Below, one piece after another: positions 38,701-52,100 of a stretch of DNA of 64,000 nt (its first letter is position 1; the number at the start of each line of letters is the position of its first letter). Both the position numbers and the translations under genes were made by a program. The stretch covers positions 129,001 to 193,000 of the forward strand of contig NC_084809.1 of NCBI RefSeq assembly GCF_963583255.1, written 5' to 3'. The notes beneath the pieces are model-generated. The model had not been told where the DNA came from, ran no database searches, and saw only the letters and a list, made by a program, of their open reading frames with translations. Source of the stretch: Pyrus communis (lineage: Eukaryota; Streptophyta; Magnoliopsida; Rosales; Rosaceae).

Positions 38701-41700
38701 CTTCTGTTATTAGTTAGCAAAAGGAGGAATTATTTTGTTTCGTCACATAATCTGTAATTTTTTTATGTGCTACCATTTCTAAGTTATTACGATGGGATTA
38801 GTGTACATTCAGGAAATAAATATCTATCTTGATATTCATAATACAGGAGAGACTATTAGAGTTTACTTAAGTCTTATTTGGTACTATAAATATTCATAAT
38901 AGGGTGCACCAGAGTCCTCTTTTTTCTTAGTCTGCTCTGGTGTCACATCATTTGAGGACAATTCTATTTTAATATCGGAAATTTTCTCACTTTGTTTTTT
39001 CCTAGCAAGCATGCTTTAGTCCTTAATGTAATTTGTTGTGCTACTGCTGTTATTTTTAATTCCTCTGTTTAACTTTAACCAATGTTTTGGCCCTGCTTTT
39101 CTATTTCAATTTTTTTGCTCAATTTTGTTACTGTGCCTGTGCTCACAGTTGAACTAGATTGCATTATTATCTCTGGGTATGGTAATATATCTCAGTGGGT
39201 TATTCCTGTTTGTAGACTCAGAATTTCAGAATGTCTTGTCTCATTTTTTTTTTTTTTTTGACATGTCTAGCATGGTGAATCAGTGAGCAACTATGTATTT
39301 GAGTTATTATTTTCTTTAACATACTCAGTCGTTTAACAGGTTCAATTTATCAATGGACGTGTACCGCAGTCTGTTGCAGAAATACGCGGGTATTTGGTGG
39401 AACACAGTTAACATGTTAACATATTTTAAAATTCGTTTCAAATTGTAATTTTAATTACATTCTTTTGTTTTATTACTAAGATTGGTGTGTGAGGATATCA
39501 GTGGGGGCCAAGAGGATGTTCCCATTCCGGCTACCAATTTGGTTGATGATCCACCTGTTGCACCCACAGGCAAGTCGAATTATCAAATTTTAGAAAATTT
39601 CCCCGTCTTGGATGCACATGTGCATCTGAATAAAATGATTTTTCCCTAATTATCATTGAGTTGTCAATCTCAAATTTTAACATCTCATTAATCATCTATT
39701 TCACACTACATGCATGATTGTGTCCAATTCCTAGATGTGGCGGTTGAACTTTTTCATGGACATGTGGTCTCCTCTAATTTGTTCAAACAGTCACTTGAAT
39801 GATTTTCTATTCTATACTAAGGCAAGTACAATAATCTGGTGTCAAATTCTTAAATTTCAGGTTTCACGTATTGTAAGTCTATCCAAGTTTCGCAAAATGT
39901 GAAGCTTCCCACAGATGCCACTGGATGCAATTGCAAAGGTTCTTGCACAGACCCCAAGACTTGTGCATGCACCATGCTTAATGGCGATGATTTCCCATAT
40001 GTGCAGCGTGATGGTGGCAGGTGAGCAATACATTAAACATGATACTGTATCAATGTATCTACATGAAATTTTGATATTAGATGCCTAATAGTTTTGGCTG
40101 ATGTTATTGCTTTATGTTCTTATTTGAGGCTACTTTTGCTTATGTTTTATCTTCCAGATTAATTGAGGCGAAGGATGTAGTGTTTGAATGTGGTCCAAAA
40201 TGTGGTTGTGGACTTTCTTGCATCAATCGTACTTCTCAGAGAGGGCTGAAGTATCGTTTTGAGGTGGTGTTATCGCTGCCACTTTGTTTGGTTATATGGA
40301 ACATAAACACATGATTACACAAATATCACTGCTTAGCTATTGTCAAAGTGTTGCTTGTTTAAAATGAAGGTTCTAAATATTGGGCATTAGCAGGTTTTCC
40401 GGACACCAATGAAAGGATGGGCTGTTAGATCATGGGATTTTATACCTTCTGGAGCACCAGTCTGCGAGTACATAGGAGTAATTAGAAGGACAGAAGATGT
40501 AGATAGTGCCTTAGAGAACTATTACATATTTGACATGGATTGCTTGCAAACGATGAAGGGGCTTGATGGAAGAGAGGTATTTCCACTGCAGCTGTATTCA
40601 ACTTTCCAATATGAAATGCATTTGTCATTTTCAGTTTGAAGTCTCTCTGTGGCTTTCTGTACTGTTCGATAAAAGATCACATCTTTATTTATTTATTTTT
40701 TTTTTGAGAAGAAACTATAACAGTTTATTAAAAAAGAAAAGTGAAATACACAGAAGTGGATAAGAAATCCACCAAGAACAGAACAAGAAAATCTCTCAAG
40801 AGGATCTGATTACAAGTAGGAAAACCTCAACCAAAATCACTTTACAACTGCTAACATATCCCACAGTATGTGAGAAAGAGAGTAATTCTTAAAATCATTC
40901 GAAACTGAAGCCCAGAAGGCTGCCCAATATCTTACTCTTCCCCATAGATCTGCTACCCCCACACCAGTATAATCCTCAAAAATTCTTTTGTTACGCTCCA
41001 ACCAAATGTTCCAAAAAACTGCTGACACCAGACAACCCCACAAAGCTTTAGCTTTCCTCCCAATTCCTAGAGCCTCAAAATTGGTGCTTAGAAGCTCAAA
41101 ACAACCCTTTGGAATGACCCAACTAACTCTAACCTCCTGAAACAATTTCCACCACAGTTGAATCGTGTAAGAACAATGAAGAAAAATGTGGTTAACACTC
41201 TCCTCCTTAGCTTTACACAAACTGCACCAATGGGGAGAGAAGCAAATAAAAGGACTTTTCCTTTGAATTTGATCACAAGTGTTGAGCTTCCCAATAGCCA
41301 CTAGCCACACAAGAACTTTGACCTTCGGAGGAACTTTTAATTTCCAAATCTGAGAAGAGGGTGGAAAATGTTGCACAATCCCATTGTTGCTCAAGAAAGA
41401 GCGATAGGATTTGCAAGTGAACAATCCTGATAATTCCAGTTTCCACCTTCTATCATCCGCTCTTGATTGAGACAAGCGAACATTTTCCACTCTCTGTAAT
41501 AATCTAGCCGCCTCTTCTATCTCCACCTCATTCAAATTTCTCCTGAAATCAAAATTCCAGCCCAAAGAATTGATAGAAAGATCCACAAAACTTGCGATGT
41601 TCTGGTTGTGCATTCTCGATAGCAAGAATAATCTAGGAAATTGTTCTTTCAATGGTCCCCCTTCCAACCAACCATCCTCCCAACACCTCACCCTCTCCCC

Positions 41701-43521
41701 GTTGCCCACCTCAAACTTGCAACATTGTAGAAACGATTGGAGACCACACGAAATATCTTTCCAGGGGCTTCGACTTGAACCTCGCAATGGAGGATTTGCA
41801 TTCCACCCATTATCCTGCAGCCCATACTTGCTTCTTATCACCTTGTGCCAGAGAGAATTTGGTTCCTTTGGGAATCTCCACAACCACTTGGCCAATAACG
41901 CTTCATTCTGATTCCTCAAATTCCCCACACCTAAACCCCCTTCCTCCTTACTTTTAATAACTATCTCCCATTTCACCAGGTGGTTTTTCTTTCCTTCCTC
42001 CACCCCCTCCCAAAGAAATCCTTTCATTAGTTTTTCTAGGCGTCCAATCACCCCGCAAGGAATTTTGAACAAGGACATGTAGTAGATTGGCAAGCTTCCC
42101 AAAACAGATTGAATCAAAGTTAATCTGCCTCCTCTGGATAAGAAGGCCTTCTTCCAACTTTGAAGTCTTTTTTCCATTTTTTCTACCACTGGATCCCAAA
42201 ACGTAAGTGCTCTTGGCCTACCCCCAAGAGGGAGACCCAAGTACTTTATTGGCCAACTACCCACCTCACAACCCCAAGAATCTGCCAACCTTTTTAATTT
42301 CTCACAATCTGAGTTTATTCCAGCCAAAGAACACTTTGCTTTGTTGATTTTCAACCCTGAAACAGTACAAAATAAATTGATAGCTTTAAAAACCTAGTGC
42401 GTGCAAACTGAATCTCCTACTTGGTTTCTGCATGCATGAATTAATTATCTCGGTAGGTAATGCTTGTTCTGATATATTTTTAAGAATTGTTGATGATGGT
42501 TTATATTTTGGCTTTAATGTATGGAAGAATTTAATCACAAAGTTTTTGTATGTAGAAACAAACTTGAGAATGAAATGTTGGCAGAGAACGACTATTTTGT
42601 AAACTTGTAGTTGTCAGAACATGAGACTACTTTTGGATGAACACTGCCCACAAGTGGCTTTCTATCTAACCACGTCACCTTCATGACCATGTGGATCTGT
42701 GTGAGGAAACAGCCGTTTGTATATTTTCTGTTAAACTCAATTACACTCTGCCATTTCATATGACATCTTTCTTTGTCAATTAATGTATTTTGATCTTGCT
42801 GAGGGGCACCCCAGAGATATTTGTCTCATTTATCTTTTTGACAGAGGCGATCACAAGCTGTATCCATACCAGCCGTTCATTCACTGGAGAGACCTGATGA
42901 TCAGAGCTCTGATAGTGGGCCAGAGTTCTGCATTGATGCAGGTTCAACTGGAAACATAGCAAGATTTATAAATCACAGTTGTGAGCCCAATCTGTTTGTC
43001 CAGTCTGTGTTGAGCTCACACCACGACTTAAAACTAGCTCGGGTGATGTTGTTTGCTGCGGACAACATACCTCCTTTGCAGGTCCCTCTTTCTCTCTCTC
43101 TTTCTCTCGGTCGTTTTCATCATCAGTCAATCTTGTTTGTTTGAGGTTGAAAATGTGAATGTTCTGAGATAAAAATGCTGGTAATATTTTTAAGAGGAGT
43201 AATGTGTTGTGTGTTTATGAACTTTGTAGCCAACAAGGTTAATGTCTTGGTGCTTTAAATTCTGTTGATTTTAGGATCCTGATATGAATTTGTTCTCTGT
43301 TGGATGCGCTTGGAATCTTCTTTATGTGGACTTTAACTGCGAGTTCCAGTGCTTGGATCTTAAACTTAATTTTGGAGTGGCTGACATTATTGTTGGATTT
43401 ATGACAGGAGCTCACGTATGACTATGGCTATGCCCTTGATAGCGTCTTGGGTCCCGATGGGAAAGTGAAAAAGATGTTCTGCCATTGTGGTGCCGCAGGT
43501 TGCAGGAAGCGCTTATTCTAG
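35702..43521 (+). CDS. SUVH4: SUVH4/KRYPTONITE-like histone H3K9 methyltransferase
   Basis: Fifteen exons give 683 residues: 35702-36121, 36229-36318, 36420-36482, 37037-37091, 37288-37397, 37663-37839, 38199-38297, 38512-38610, 39340-39389, 39481-39569, 39861-40020, 40158-40263, 40394-40576, 42845-43081 and 43408-43521. The family methylates H3K9 and is guided by methylated DNA, which maintains CHG methylation and silencing with CMT3. Low-complexity basic N-terminus (about 1-190). SRA domain about 205-360 (VGHQFYSRAEMVAVGFHSHW, YTGQGGHNL). Cys-rich pre-SET about 420-495 (CNCKGSCTDPKTCAC, CGCGLSC). SET about 500-665 (GWAVRSWDFIPSGAPVCEY, NHSCEPN, TYDYGY). Post-SET CHCGAAGCRKRLF. Introns 3 and 10 start with GC (AG-GCAAGT); intron 13 carries a LINE fragment. 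All motifs are intact. Confidence 0.95.
36483..37036 (+). other. GC-AG intron (SUVH4 intron 3)
   Basis: The only frame-preserving junction is AAG, GCAAGT (donor) to CTAGCAG, ATGATGGAG (acceptor). The donor has the strong GC-type consensus AG-GCAAGT. The nearest GT would shift the frame. Confidence 0.85.
39570..39860 (+). other. GC-AG intron (SUVH4 intron 10)
   Basis: ACAG, GCAAGT donor and AATTTCAG acceptor join to the GFTYCKSIQV frame. The next GT, four bases on, would break the frame. Same AG-GCAAGT consensus as intron 3. Confidence 0.85.
40696..42370 (-). mobile_element. 5'-truncated LINE retrotransposon in SUVH4 intron 13
   Basis: A 505-codon open frame (42354-40837, -) is the C-terminal part of a plant LINE polyprotein: end of the reverse transcriptase (SGLKINKAKCSLAGI, PIKYLGLPLGGR, SRGGRLTLIQSVLGSLPIYY), then the zinc-binding RVT domain (WKLKVPPKVKVLVWLV, CSLCKAKEESVNHIFLHC, WNIWLERNKRIFED). 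A T run at 40696-40705 is its 3' poly(A) on the minus strand. Endonuclease and the RT catalytic core are absent, so it is a dead 5'-truncated copy. The frame is intact over 505 codons, so insertion is recent. No clear target duplication was found. It lies antisense to SUVH4 and leaves its splice sites intact. Confidence 0.93.
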
Positions 43522-44256
43522 GTGATGAAACTGCTATTTAGACTCTTGACTTTGCAACAACTCCAGGTTATGGGTTTATTGTTGTATTCTTCTGTAATTC
43601 CGTCGGCTGATCTAACCTCTACGCTTTGGGAGATTGTGCTTCAAATGCACAGAAAAGGCACATGTCAAACCATGGACACATTTTGTAACTCACATGTCCA
43701 GAGAGAAAATTGAATTGAAATATCAATATTTCCGTCAAAAACTAGCAACCTTGCATTCACCTCCGTTCCCCTTGTCTGCTCTTTTGGGCATATATATGGG
43801 AATGGGCTGGGGTAACGATGCATTCTACTCATCTGATATATCATCGATCCAGATTTCCTAATTTATTTGTTTATTTATTTGTTTTTGTTTTGGCCAAGTC
43901 GATCTTAGATTCCCTCGGGAGTCCAGACAAGTAGATTTCTGTGCAATGTGTGAAGGCATTGGTTATTTCCGGCATGAAAAAGCTGCTCCCCGGACTGCTC
44001 TTTATTTTCCTTGTCTAGAAAAGTTTAATTCTTGCTTGAATATTATTTACCCTTCCTTAACAAGGGACTTGGAATTAGGTTTTATCGTTCCAGAAATTAT
44101 CACGCAAATCACATAGGGGGTTATGAAGAAGAAAGAGATGCAAAATTGCAGACCAGTAACCATTTGTTAGAGAAATACATCATTACATAACACGAACACG
44201 AAAATCGCAGTGAACTCCGAAATGTCACACGTCCGTCTATCAGTGAAAAAAATTAT
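43522..44256. other. SUVH4 / TSSC4-like 3' flanks
   Basis: Convergent 3' ends: SUVH4 from the left, the TSSC4-like gene (-) from the right. No other feature recognised. Confidence 0.45.
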
Positions 44257-45748
44257 TCACTCATCCAATTCCAAACTGGTTTTTGTCCGGTATTGGCGTC
44301 CAGTTCTCTGTATACTGCTTCTTCCATCCGTTGCTGTATCCGGTTCATCTTCCTCCATTGCGCAAACATCTTCATTATCCTCCGCTGCAATGGCAAGTGG
44401 CATCACTTTGCAAGCCGCAGATTCCCTTCGATCACCTCCCGGTCTGTCTGACTCCCCATCGTATTCCATCATTACAGCATCACTTGATTTCTTTCTCGGT
44501 ATAAATGTGACAGGTTTTGAAAGATCAACAGAAACATCCTCAGCCTGTGGTTCCATAGAATTTGATTTCCTCACCAGATTAAGGAAGTCCATATAGGCTT
44601 GCTTGTTAGACTCCTCATCTACGTCAGCTGATGAATCAAACGTATAATGCGTATATCTTGAAGGATTTCGTATATAATCCGGAACTGTAGGATTTTCATT
44701 TGAATGAGTTTCTACAGTAACATCTTTGGCTCCCTCACCCTCTTCATCTTCATTACTTTTGCAGTTGGAATCAAACCGGACACGTTTTTGTGTTTTAGAC
44801 GAGTCTAACTGATTATCATTCTTCCTCTTCAGAATCGACTTCGGGTTGGGTGTATCTTCAGAGATGTTTTCAGCAGGTATGGCAGATGGTGCGCGGTTCC
44901 CAGAAACCCTGAGGGAGTCAATTTTTTGAGCTGCTTCAGCATCTTGTTGGAGCCTAATCTTAGCTGCCAGGTGATTGGCACGTGGGTCTCTAGTGAAATC
45001 CTTGATGGAACTAGGAACCTCATCTTGAGTGTCTATGTCGATACCATAGTCGTTGACATCCCTCATATACAAGCGATCTCCAGCGGTTTCCTTGCCAACA
45101 GCCACTTTGTCATATCCATCTTCCTCATCCTGCATACACAAGAAAAATACAGGTTAGGTTAATACAGGCAGTCCCAACCCTCAATCATCATTACAATTTG
45201 ATTCAGCACTTATTTAATGTTCACAGGAATTAGGATCAATCATCATTACGATACTGATTTCGGATTTGCTCATACATCGAATTACACTACATAGTGATGG
45301 CATGATAATCTAATCAAGATAGAATGATAAATACCTCGAAGTCGAGAGTACAGTCCCAGCCGATTGAGGATTTAATTTCCCACTCCTCTTCGTTGTAGTC
45401 GTCTGGCTTGGGCTTTGTTGCAGGCTGACTGGAAGAAGAAGCAGATGCCTCTTCCTGCTCGTCTTCTTCTTTGTCTTCCACGTCGTCGTCAAGGTCTAGA
45501 AGGTCCTCCTCCACGTCGTCACTGAAATCATTCTTTGACTTTGGCTTTGATTTTGAGTAGAAGGGTAGGGGTTCAGCTTCGGGTTCAGGGCTGCCCATGT
45601 CTCTGTTCCATTCCCTCCTCTCCATTTCCTCGTCTGTTAGGGACCATAGCGAACTCAGGGACGACGGTGGACCGCTCGATGGCGACGGCGACGAACTGGC
45701 GAGTGAGCCGAAGATTTTGCCTACTCGAACCCTAAACGTGTCTTCCAT
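44257..45748 (-). CDS. TSSC4-like protein (possible U5 snRNP assembly factor)
   Basis: Two exons (45748-45335, 45129-44257), 428 residues. The N-terminus MEDTFRVRVGKIFGSLASSS and SLWSLTDEEMERREWNRD resemble plant TSSC4-like proteins. Animal TSSC4 helps U5 snRNP assembly; the plant role is an inference. Acidic Asp/Glu tracts, the block PDDYNEEEWEIKSSIGWDCT then LDFEDEEDGYD, the block DFTRDPRANHLAAKIRLQQD, a KRVRFDS-type PP1-docking-like motif after ILKRKN, and PDYIRNPSRYTHYTFDSS are seen. No enzyme domain. The start is 401 bp from the mannosidase start on the other strand, giving a shared promoter. Confidence 0.8.
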
Positions 45749-46149
45749 GGTTGGGATTTCGAATTCTGAATTCTGAAAATCTCGATTAGGGTTTAAATGG
45801 GAAACCAATGGATTGCACAGACCATACCACAACGGCACATCCCGATTTGAGTGGGCCTAATCCAATTTTGGGCTAGTATATTGGAGATTGCCATCAATAG
45901 CCCGTGGGTTAAGTATGGGCTGGACTTGTAATAGGATAAGTGAAAAGAAAATTACGTGTATATCCTTGGGAAATTAAAAAATAATTAAAACCAAACCATC
46001 ACTTTCATGATCATCATCATTAAAATGACATGCGCCAGACCTCCGGTACAAGACAAGAGAAGAAGTTCTCGCTTTCCGGTGAAGCAAGAGAGACCGATCG
46101 CTTATTGATATGCTCTTTCAGGCAATCTCTGAGAAAATAATTTCAGTAT
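45749..46149. promoter_or_regulatory. Bidirectional promoter between TSSC4-like and alpha-mannosidase 1
   Basis: About 400 bp separate divergent start codons. It must hold both 5' UTRs and promoters; AT-rich with no clear TATA box that I would assign with certainty. The pair seems to be neighbours also in Arabidopsis (from memory). Confidence 0.6.
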
Positions 46150-49100
46150 ATGGCTTCTACCGCTACGGCGTTGTTGCTGTTCACGGCGGCGACGGCGGTC
46201 TTATTGGCTGGGTTACCGGGAGCAAAATCGGAGTACATAGCTTATAACACGACGGCCCGAATTGTCCCCGGAAAAATCAATGTTCATTTAGTTCCCCACT
46301 CTCACGACGACGTCGGGTGGCTTAAGACCGTTGACCAGTACTTCGTAGGCGCCAACAATTCAATTCGCGGCGCTTGCGTTCAGAACGTCCTCGACTCTGT
46401 AATTTCGGCCTTGCTGGAGGAGAAGAATCGGAAGTTCATCTATGTCGAGATTGCATTCTTTCAGAGATGGTGGAGACAGCAAAGCCCGGCCTTGAAGGCT
46501 AAAGTCAAGGAGCTGGTCAGCTCTGGTCAGCTCGAGTTCATGTAAATATTTCTTTCTTTGCACATTTTTTTAAACTCAATTGTTAAATTCTTAGAAGCAT
46601 TTTTCGGTTTGGGTATTGAAGAAATGGAGGAATGTGTATGCACGACGAGGCCACCCCGCATTACATGGACTTGATTGATCAGACAACTTTAGGCCATCAA
46701 TTTATACTGAAAGAATTTGGTCAGGTTCCTCGAGTCGGCTGGCAGATTGACCCTTTTGGCCACTCTGCTGTTCAAGCTTACCTGCTTGGTGCTGAGGTAT
46801 GACATGTAATCTACCCACTTGTTCTTTCATCAATCATCGCTTATTGGCTTATTGCAATTGGAACTTACTAGAAAATCAATGCTCATTGCAGTTAGGATTC
46901 GATTCCCTCTTTTTCGCTCGAATAGATTACCAAGATAGAGCTAAGCGACTCCAGGATAAGACTCTTGAATTTATATGGCAGGGTTCTAGATCCCTTGCTT
47001 CATCTTCGCAGGTCATCTTTCTTTAATTTCCACTGTATTCAACTTGATAACACACTTTTCTTCGTCTGTTCCTAAACCACATTATAAAAATGTACTTTCA
47101 GTTATTTAGAATTCATTGGCTCTCTGTGTTGCAAAATTCAATTGCAGATTTTCACAGGCATTTTCCCCAGACATTATGATCCCCCTGATGGTTTCGTATT
47201 TGAAATAAATGATGTATCACCCCCTATTCAGGTACGTCTCGTAAAAGGTTCATACAATGCATTTTTTATTTCTCGAGTCTCGAGCTCCTTTTTCACTTGG
47301 GAAATTTGTTTGAAGGATGACGTTCTCATGTTTGACTACAATGTTCAAGAGCGAGTCAACGACTTTGTTGCAGCTGCTTTAGCACAGGTAGGGCCTAAAA
47401 CAAATTGTATCAACTATAATGTTTTTCTGTTTTCCCTCTGGCTTCTCTTACTTGATTATCAGTTGCATTCAGTAAAGAATTTTTTCCCCTTTAGGCTAAT
47501 GTGACAAGAACAAACCATATTATGTGGAACATGGGGACAGATTTCCGCTATCAATATGCAATTTCATGGTTCAGGCAGATGGACAAATTCATTCATTATG
47601 TCAATCAGGTACTTATAGTACGGCGTCTAGACAATGAATGTACCAAGAAGACTTGAAGTTTATATTGTTTCATCCCAGCCTTTAAACTATGAGATTGTAA
47701 ATGATAATTTGAAAAATTGATTTCATTTGGAAAATAGGATGGGCGTGTCAATGCATTGTATTCAACCCCATCAATCTACACTGATGCAAAATATGCAACA
47801 AATGAACAATGGCCTCTAAAAACTGATGATTTCTTCCCGTGAGTTTAACAAATCTTTCCTTTTAATCCTACGTATCATACATTTCTATGTCTTTGTATTA
47901 AAAGGTACCAATTTCAGGTATGCAGATAAACCTAATGCATATTGGACTGGTTATTTTACAAGTCGTCCAGCCCTTAAAGGTTATGTCAGAAGTATGAGTG
48001 GTTACTATCAGGTAAGATCTCCTCTTTTTGTGATGTGGTTCTAGTTTCAAGTAGGTTGGTCCTTATAGGTTTTCTAACCATTATTGCTTTCCTTGTTCTG
48101 CTATTAGGCAGCTAGGCAATTGGAATTCTTTAGAGGCAGAATTGATTCTGGACAAAATACTGATGCATTAGCTGATGCTTTGGCTATTGCTCAACATCAT
48201 GATGCAGTTAGTGGTACAGAAAGACAGCATGTTGCTGCTGATTATACAATGCGTCTGTCAATAGGCTATTTGCAGGTCAAAGTCACTTTCTCTTCCAGTG
48301 TTCCCATTACACTTTTTCTTATCGTTGTTGGTATTTATTTTAATTTAATATGTAAATCATATATTCATATAGGCTGAAAAGGTGGTTGCTTCCTCTCTTG
48401 CTTACCTTTCCAAGTCAGAATCAAGATCCGGACAGGAGCAAACTGTCACAAATTTTCAACAGGCAATATATTTTTAAACTTAGCATGAATTTCTTTTATA
48501 CTCTGAAGGTTGAAAAGTGTGTGCACTGACTCTTTATAAAAAAAGTGAAATTTGAAAAATTTGTGCACTGGAAGAGTAGACAAACTATGTACAGTGGTTT
48601 AATTTAAAACTTGTATGTGCATGTGTATCTTTTATGCATACTATGCTAGCAAATCCTTATCCACAAGGGGTAAAAAGGCATTTGAAACATTATATCCTTT
48701 TTTTTTTGATATTTTGGTGAAAATTTGACAGGGCCAGGACATAAACCAGTTGGTAGCCACACCTCTCCTGTGAACAGGAGATACCAAGTTCAAATGACCC
48801 CTTCCCCAATTGTCATAACGTTACTATTTTTTTTTATAAGATCATAACTTTACTTATGAAATCTCTTTTGTACATTATTTTCCAAGAACTGAGTTGAGCA
48901 TCTATTTAATCCAGCTTATTGATTTGTTGGCAGTGTCCTCTCCTAAATATTAGTTATTGTCCTCCATCAGAAGCTGTCTTGTCTGATGGAAAAAATTTGG
49001 TAAGCATACTATAACTTCTTAAGCTGTATGCTTATGTCAAACTGAAGATTTAGAACTGGCCTTTCATACCACTTTAACATCATACGGAATCCTCCTTGCA

Positions 49101-52100
49101 GGTTGTTGTTGTCTACAATCCACTTGGTTGGAAGAGAGAAGAAGTGATACGTATCCCCGTGAGTACTAATTTTACTTATTCTTTCTTCCCTTAACCTTTA
49201 ACGATGTGCTTATTGATATTATATCTCATCATTGTCTCTTATTTACAGTTTTAATGTTAATCAAGTCTTCTTATATCGTCCATATCTTCCATCATCTTTT
49301 TACTTTTCTTAGAGCCATGACGTGCATTTCTAGCAACTTACGATGACAGTCACCATCCTGTACTCTGTTTAATAATCCGATAAATGTAGATGTTGTATCA
49401 TCTGAAAGAGCCGTCTTTTTTATGGATTAAATTTTACAGTGCTTGTTGGAAATTAACATAACCTTAAAATTTGATTGTCACTTCTATGTGGTTGACTGCA
49501 ACACAAATTTGTTGCAGATTTCCTATGAAAAGGTTACTGTTCAGGATTCCAGTGGAACAGAAATTGAAGCTCAGCTTCTACCCCTATCAAACGCTTCTTT
49601 GAGGTTAAGGAGTTACTATGTTAGAGCATATTTAGGTAAAACTCCAGGTGAACCACCCAAGTATTGGCTAGCATTTTCAGTGACAGTACCACCAATTGGT
49701 TTCAGTTCTTACACTGTCTCAATTGCAAAACAGACAGGTTAGTAATGCCACTTACATTGTAATGCATTGTTCATCTAAAGCAGAACAAATTTATCTTGCC
49801 CTGTCACACTAGCAAAACATGTTATCTTATATTATTTTACTTTTGAGATAAAGGTCGTGGTTCAACTGTCTCCAAAGTATACTCGTTAGAGAGAAGTATG
49901 AATAAGACCATAGAAGTTGGGAAAGGAAGTTTAAGGCTGCATTATTCTGTAGATGAAGGAAAACTTGCTCGTTATGTTAATAGCAGAAGTCAGGTAGGCT
50001 TATGTTTTTTTTCCTCATACTTTTATGTTGAGTTAATATCATTTTCTTTATCCCTTGGTGTCTCTTTTGTAGTCTAATAGCATGCTCACTGCATAGTTTT
50101 GACACTGCATAAAAGCAGAAGTTTATAGTTTCATTTCCTTTTCCTTTTCATGTTCCCCCATTCGTATGTATGTCTTTGAATCTTAATTTTCACTTAATGC
50201 GACTTTCTGATTGATGTATCAATAATGCTAACATTTGTTATGTAATATATTTTTAATTGAAGGTTACATCATCTGCTGAACAATCATATAGTTATTATAG
50301 TGGAAATGACGGGACTGACAAAGATCCTCAGGTGGTGACATACAAAATATCTTGTAGCTTTCATTGTACTTCAAATATTTTTGTGATTGATTATCATTTC
50401 GGATTTTAATTCTTTCTGAAGGCGTCTGGGGCATATGTGTTTCGACCAAATAGCACAGTTCCTATACAGTCTGAATGGAAGGTAGTCAAATATGTTAGCA
50501 CTTGACGAAACTTTTTGTTGATGAAGAATGATCTTTTGCTCCTGATTTTTTTTTCTTTCAATTTAGATGAACTGAATGACTGAGGTTAAGCAAAATTTTA
50601 ACCTTTTTTTCCAGGTTCCTCTAATTGTCATGCGGGGTCCAGTTCTAGACGAAGTACATCAACAGCTCAATCCATGGGTATCTCAGGTGATTCAGTTGGC
50701 AAAGAAAATGTAGCTGATGCTCTATGTTTATCAGCGGACCTTCTTAACTTTTGCAGTTCCGATTAATTAAGAGACAAATGTTATGGTCCTTACTCTAGAT
50801 TTTCCTCTTTTTTTCATTTGCATGAGAAATTCTGTAAAAAGTTTACCTAGGTGCCTCCTTGATCAAAAATCTTTTGGGTGTCATGCAATGTACATTAATT
50901 GAGGTTTTGCAATTTTCCATTTGAATAGGTGAACTTTAGTGTAATGGTTTTATTTGATCCTATAATACTCTTCTTTTTGGTGCATGCACGACACTTAAAC
51001 AATACGAGAGTGAGTGAGTTTTTACTGAGGAAGTGCACCTGTTCAAATTTTTTTGGATAGTAACTATTGCAGAACAAGTTGGTACTTTTATTAACATAAT
51101 GCCACGCACAAACAGATTACAAGGGTGTACAAGGAAAAGGATCATGCTGAAATTGAGTTCACTGTAAGTTTACGGTTGTGTACTGATGTAGTTAAAAGAT
51201 AAACAAATTTTCATGTTGTGGTTATTATAGAACTTGTCTTTTTAACTGTTATGGTCATCACTTTAGATCGGGCCTATACCCGTGGATGATGGGATTGGGA
51301 AGGAAATCACAACTCAGATTACAACAGCCGTGAAGACCAATAAGACATTCTACACAGATTCTAACGGCCGGGACTTCATTAAACGGGTATTTTGATACTT
51401 GTTACCGCTTAGATCTTAGTGTTTGATATACTGAGGTCTTGGAAGTTTTAGTTGCATTATTTATCACTGTGACAAATACAGGAACATCCTATTTTGATGT
51501 TCTCACAATAATTCTTAACCTGTCTATTTTGCCAAGTTGAAATTTCATGGATGGATAACCCACTAGTGATATCTTGGAAGCTGCATAATGCATTAAGTTT
51601 GTTTTGGATTAAATAGTGTTTCAGGGTAACTTAATTTATTCCTTTCAAATGATTGGCAGGTTCGAGATTTCAGGACAGATTGGGACCTACAAGTGAACCA
51701 ACCAATAGCTGGAAACTATTACCCTGTATGCTTCCTTCTGTGGCACACTTCAACTTTGATCTATTATGATTGCAGTCCATATAACTGGAGTATGCATTAC
51801 TATTAGAGGATCTCTTGCTCTCTATTTCCTCGGTTAAGCCAAAAGCTACCTATGGCCTGTTAAATTAAACTTTTAAGCTTGACATTGTAATTCAATTTTC
51901 AATCCAATCCAATCCCATGATACACGATGTAGCTTGGCTCAAGTGATTAAGTGTTGTTTCAGGTTATATAAACCAAAGATGTTGATTTAGGTAGGAATAA
52001 ACCTTTAACGCAAGAGCCAACCCACTCCATGCCATCCCTCTCTCATTTATGTTAACCCCATTTGAGCTTGACTTGAATCTGATATTATCCTCATCTTTTT

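Noticed and set aside
40837..42354. 505-aa host gene on the minus strand
   Set aside because: Reverse-transcriptase C-terminal and RVT zinc-binding motifs plus a poly(A) tail mark a truncated LINE inside an intron.
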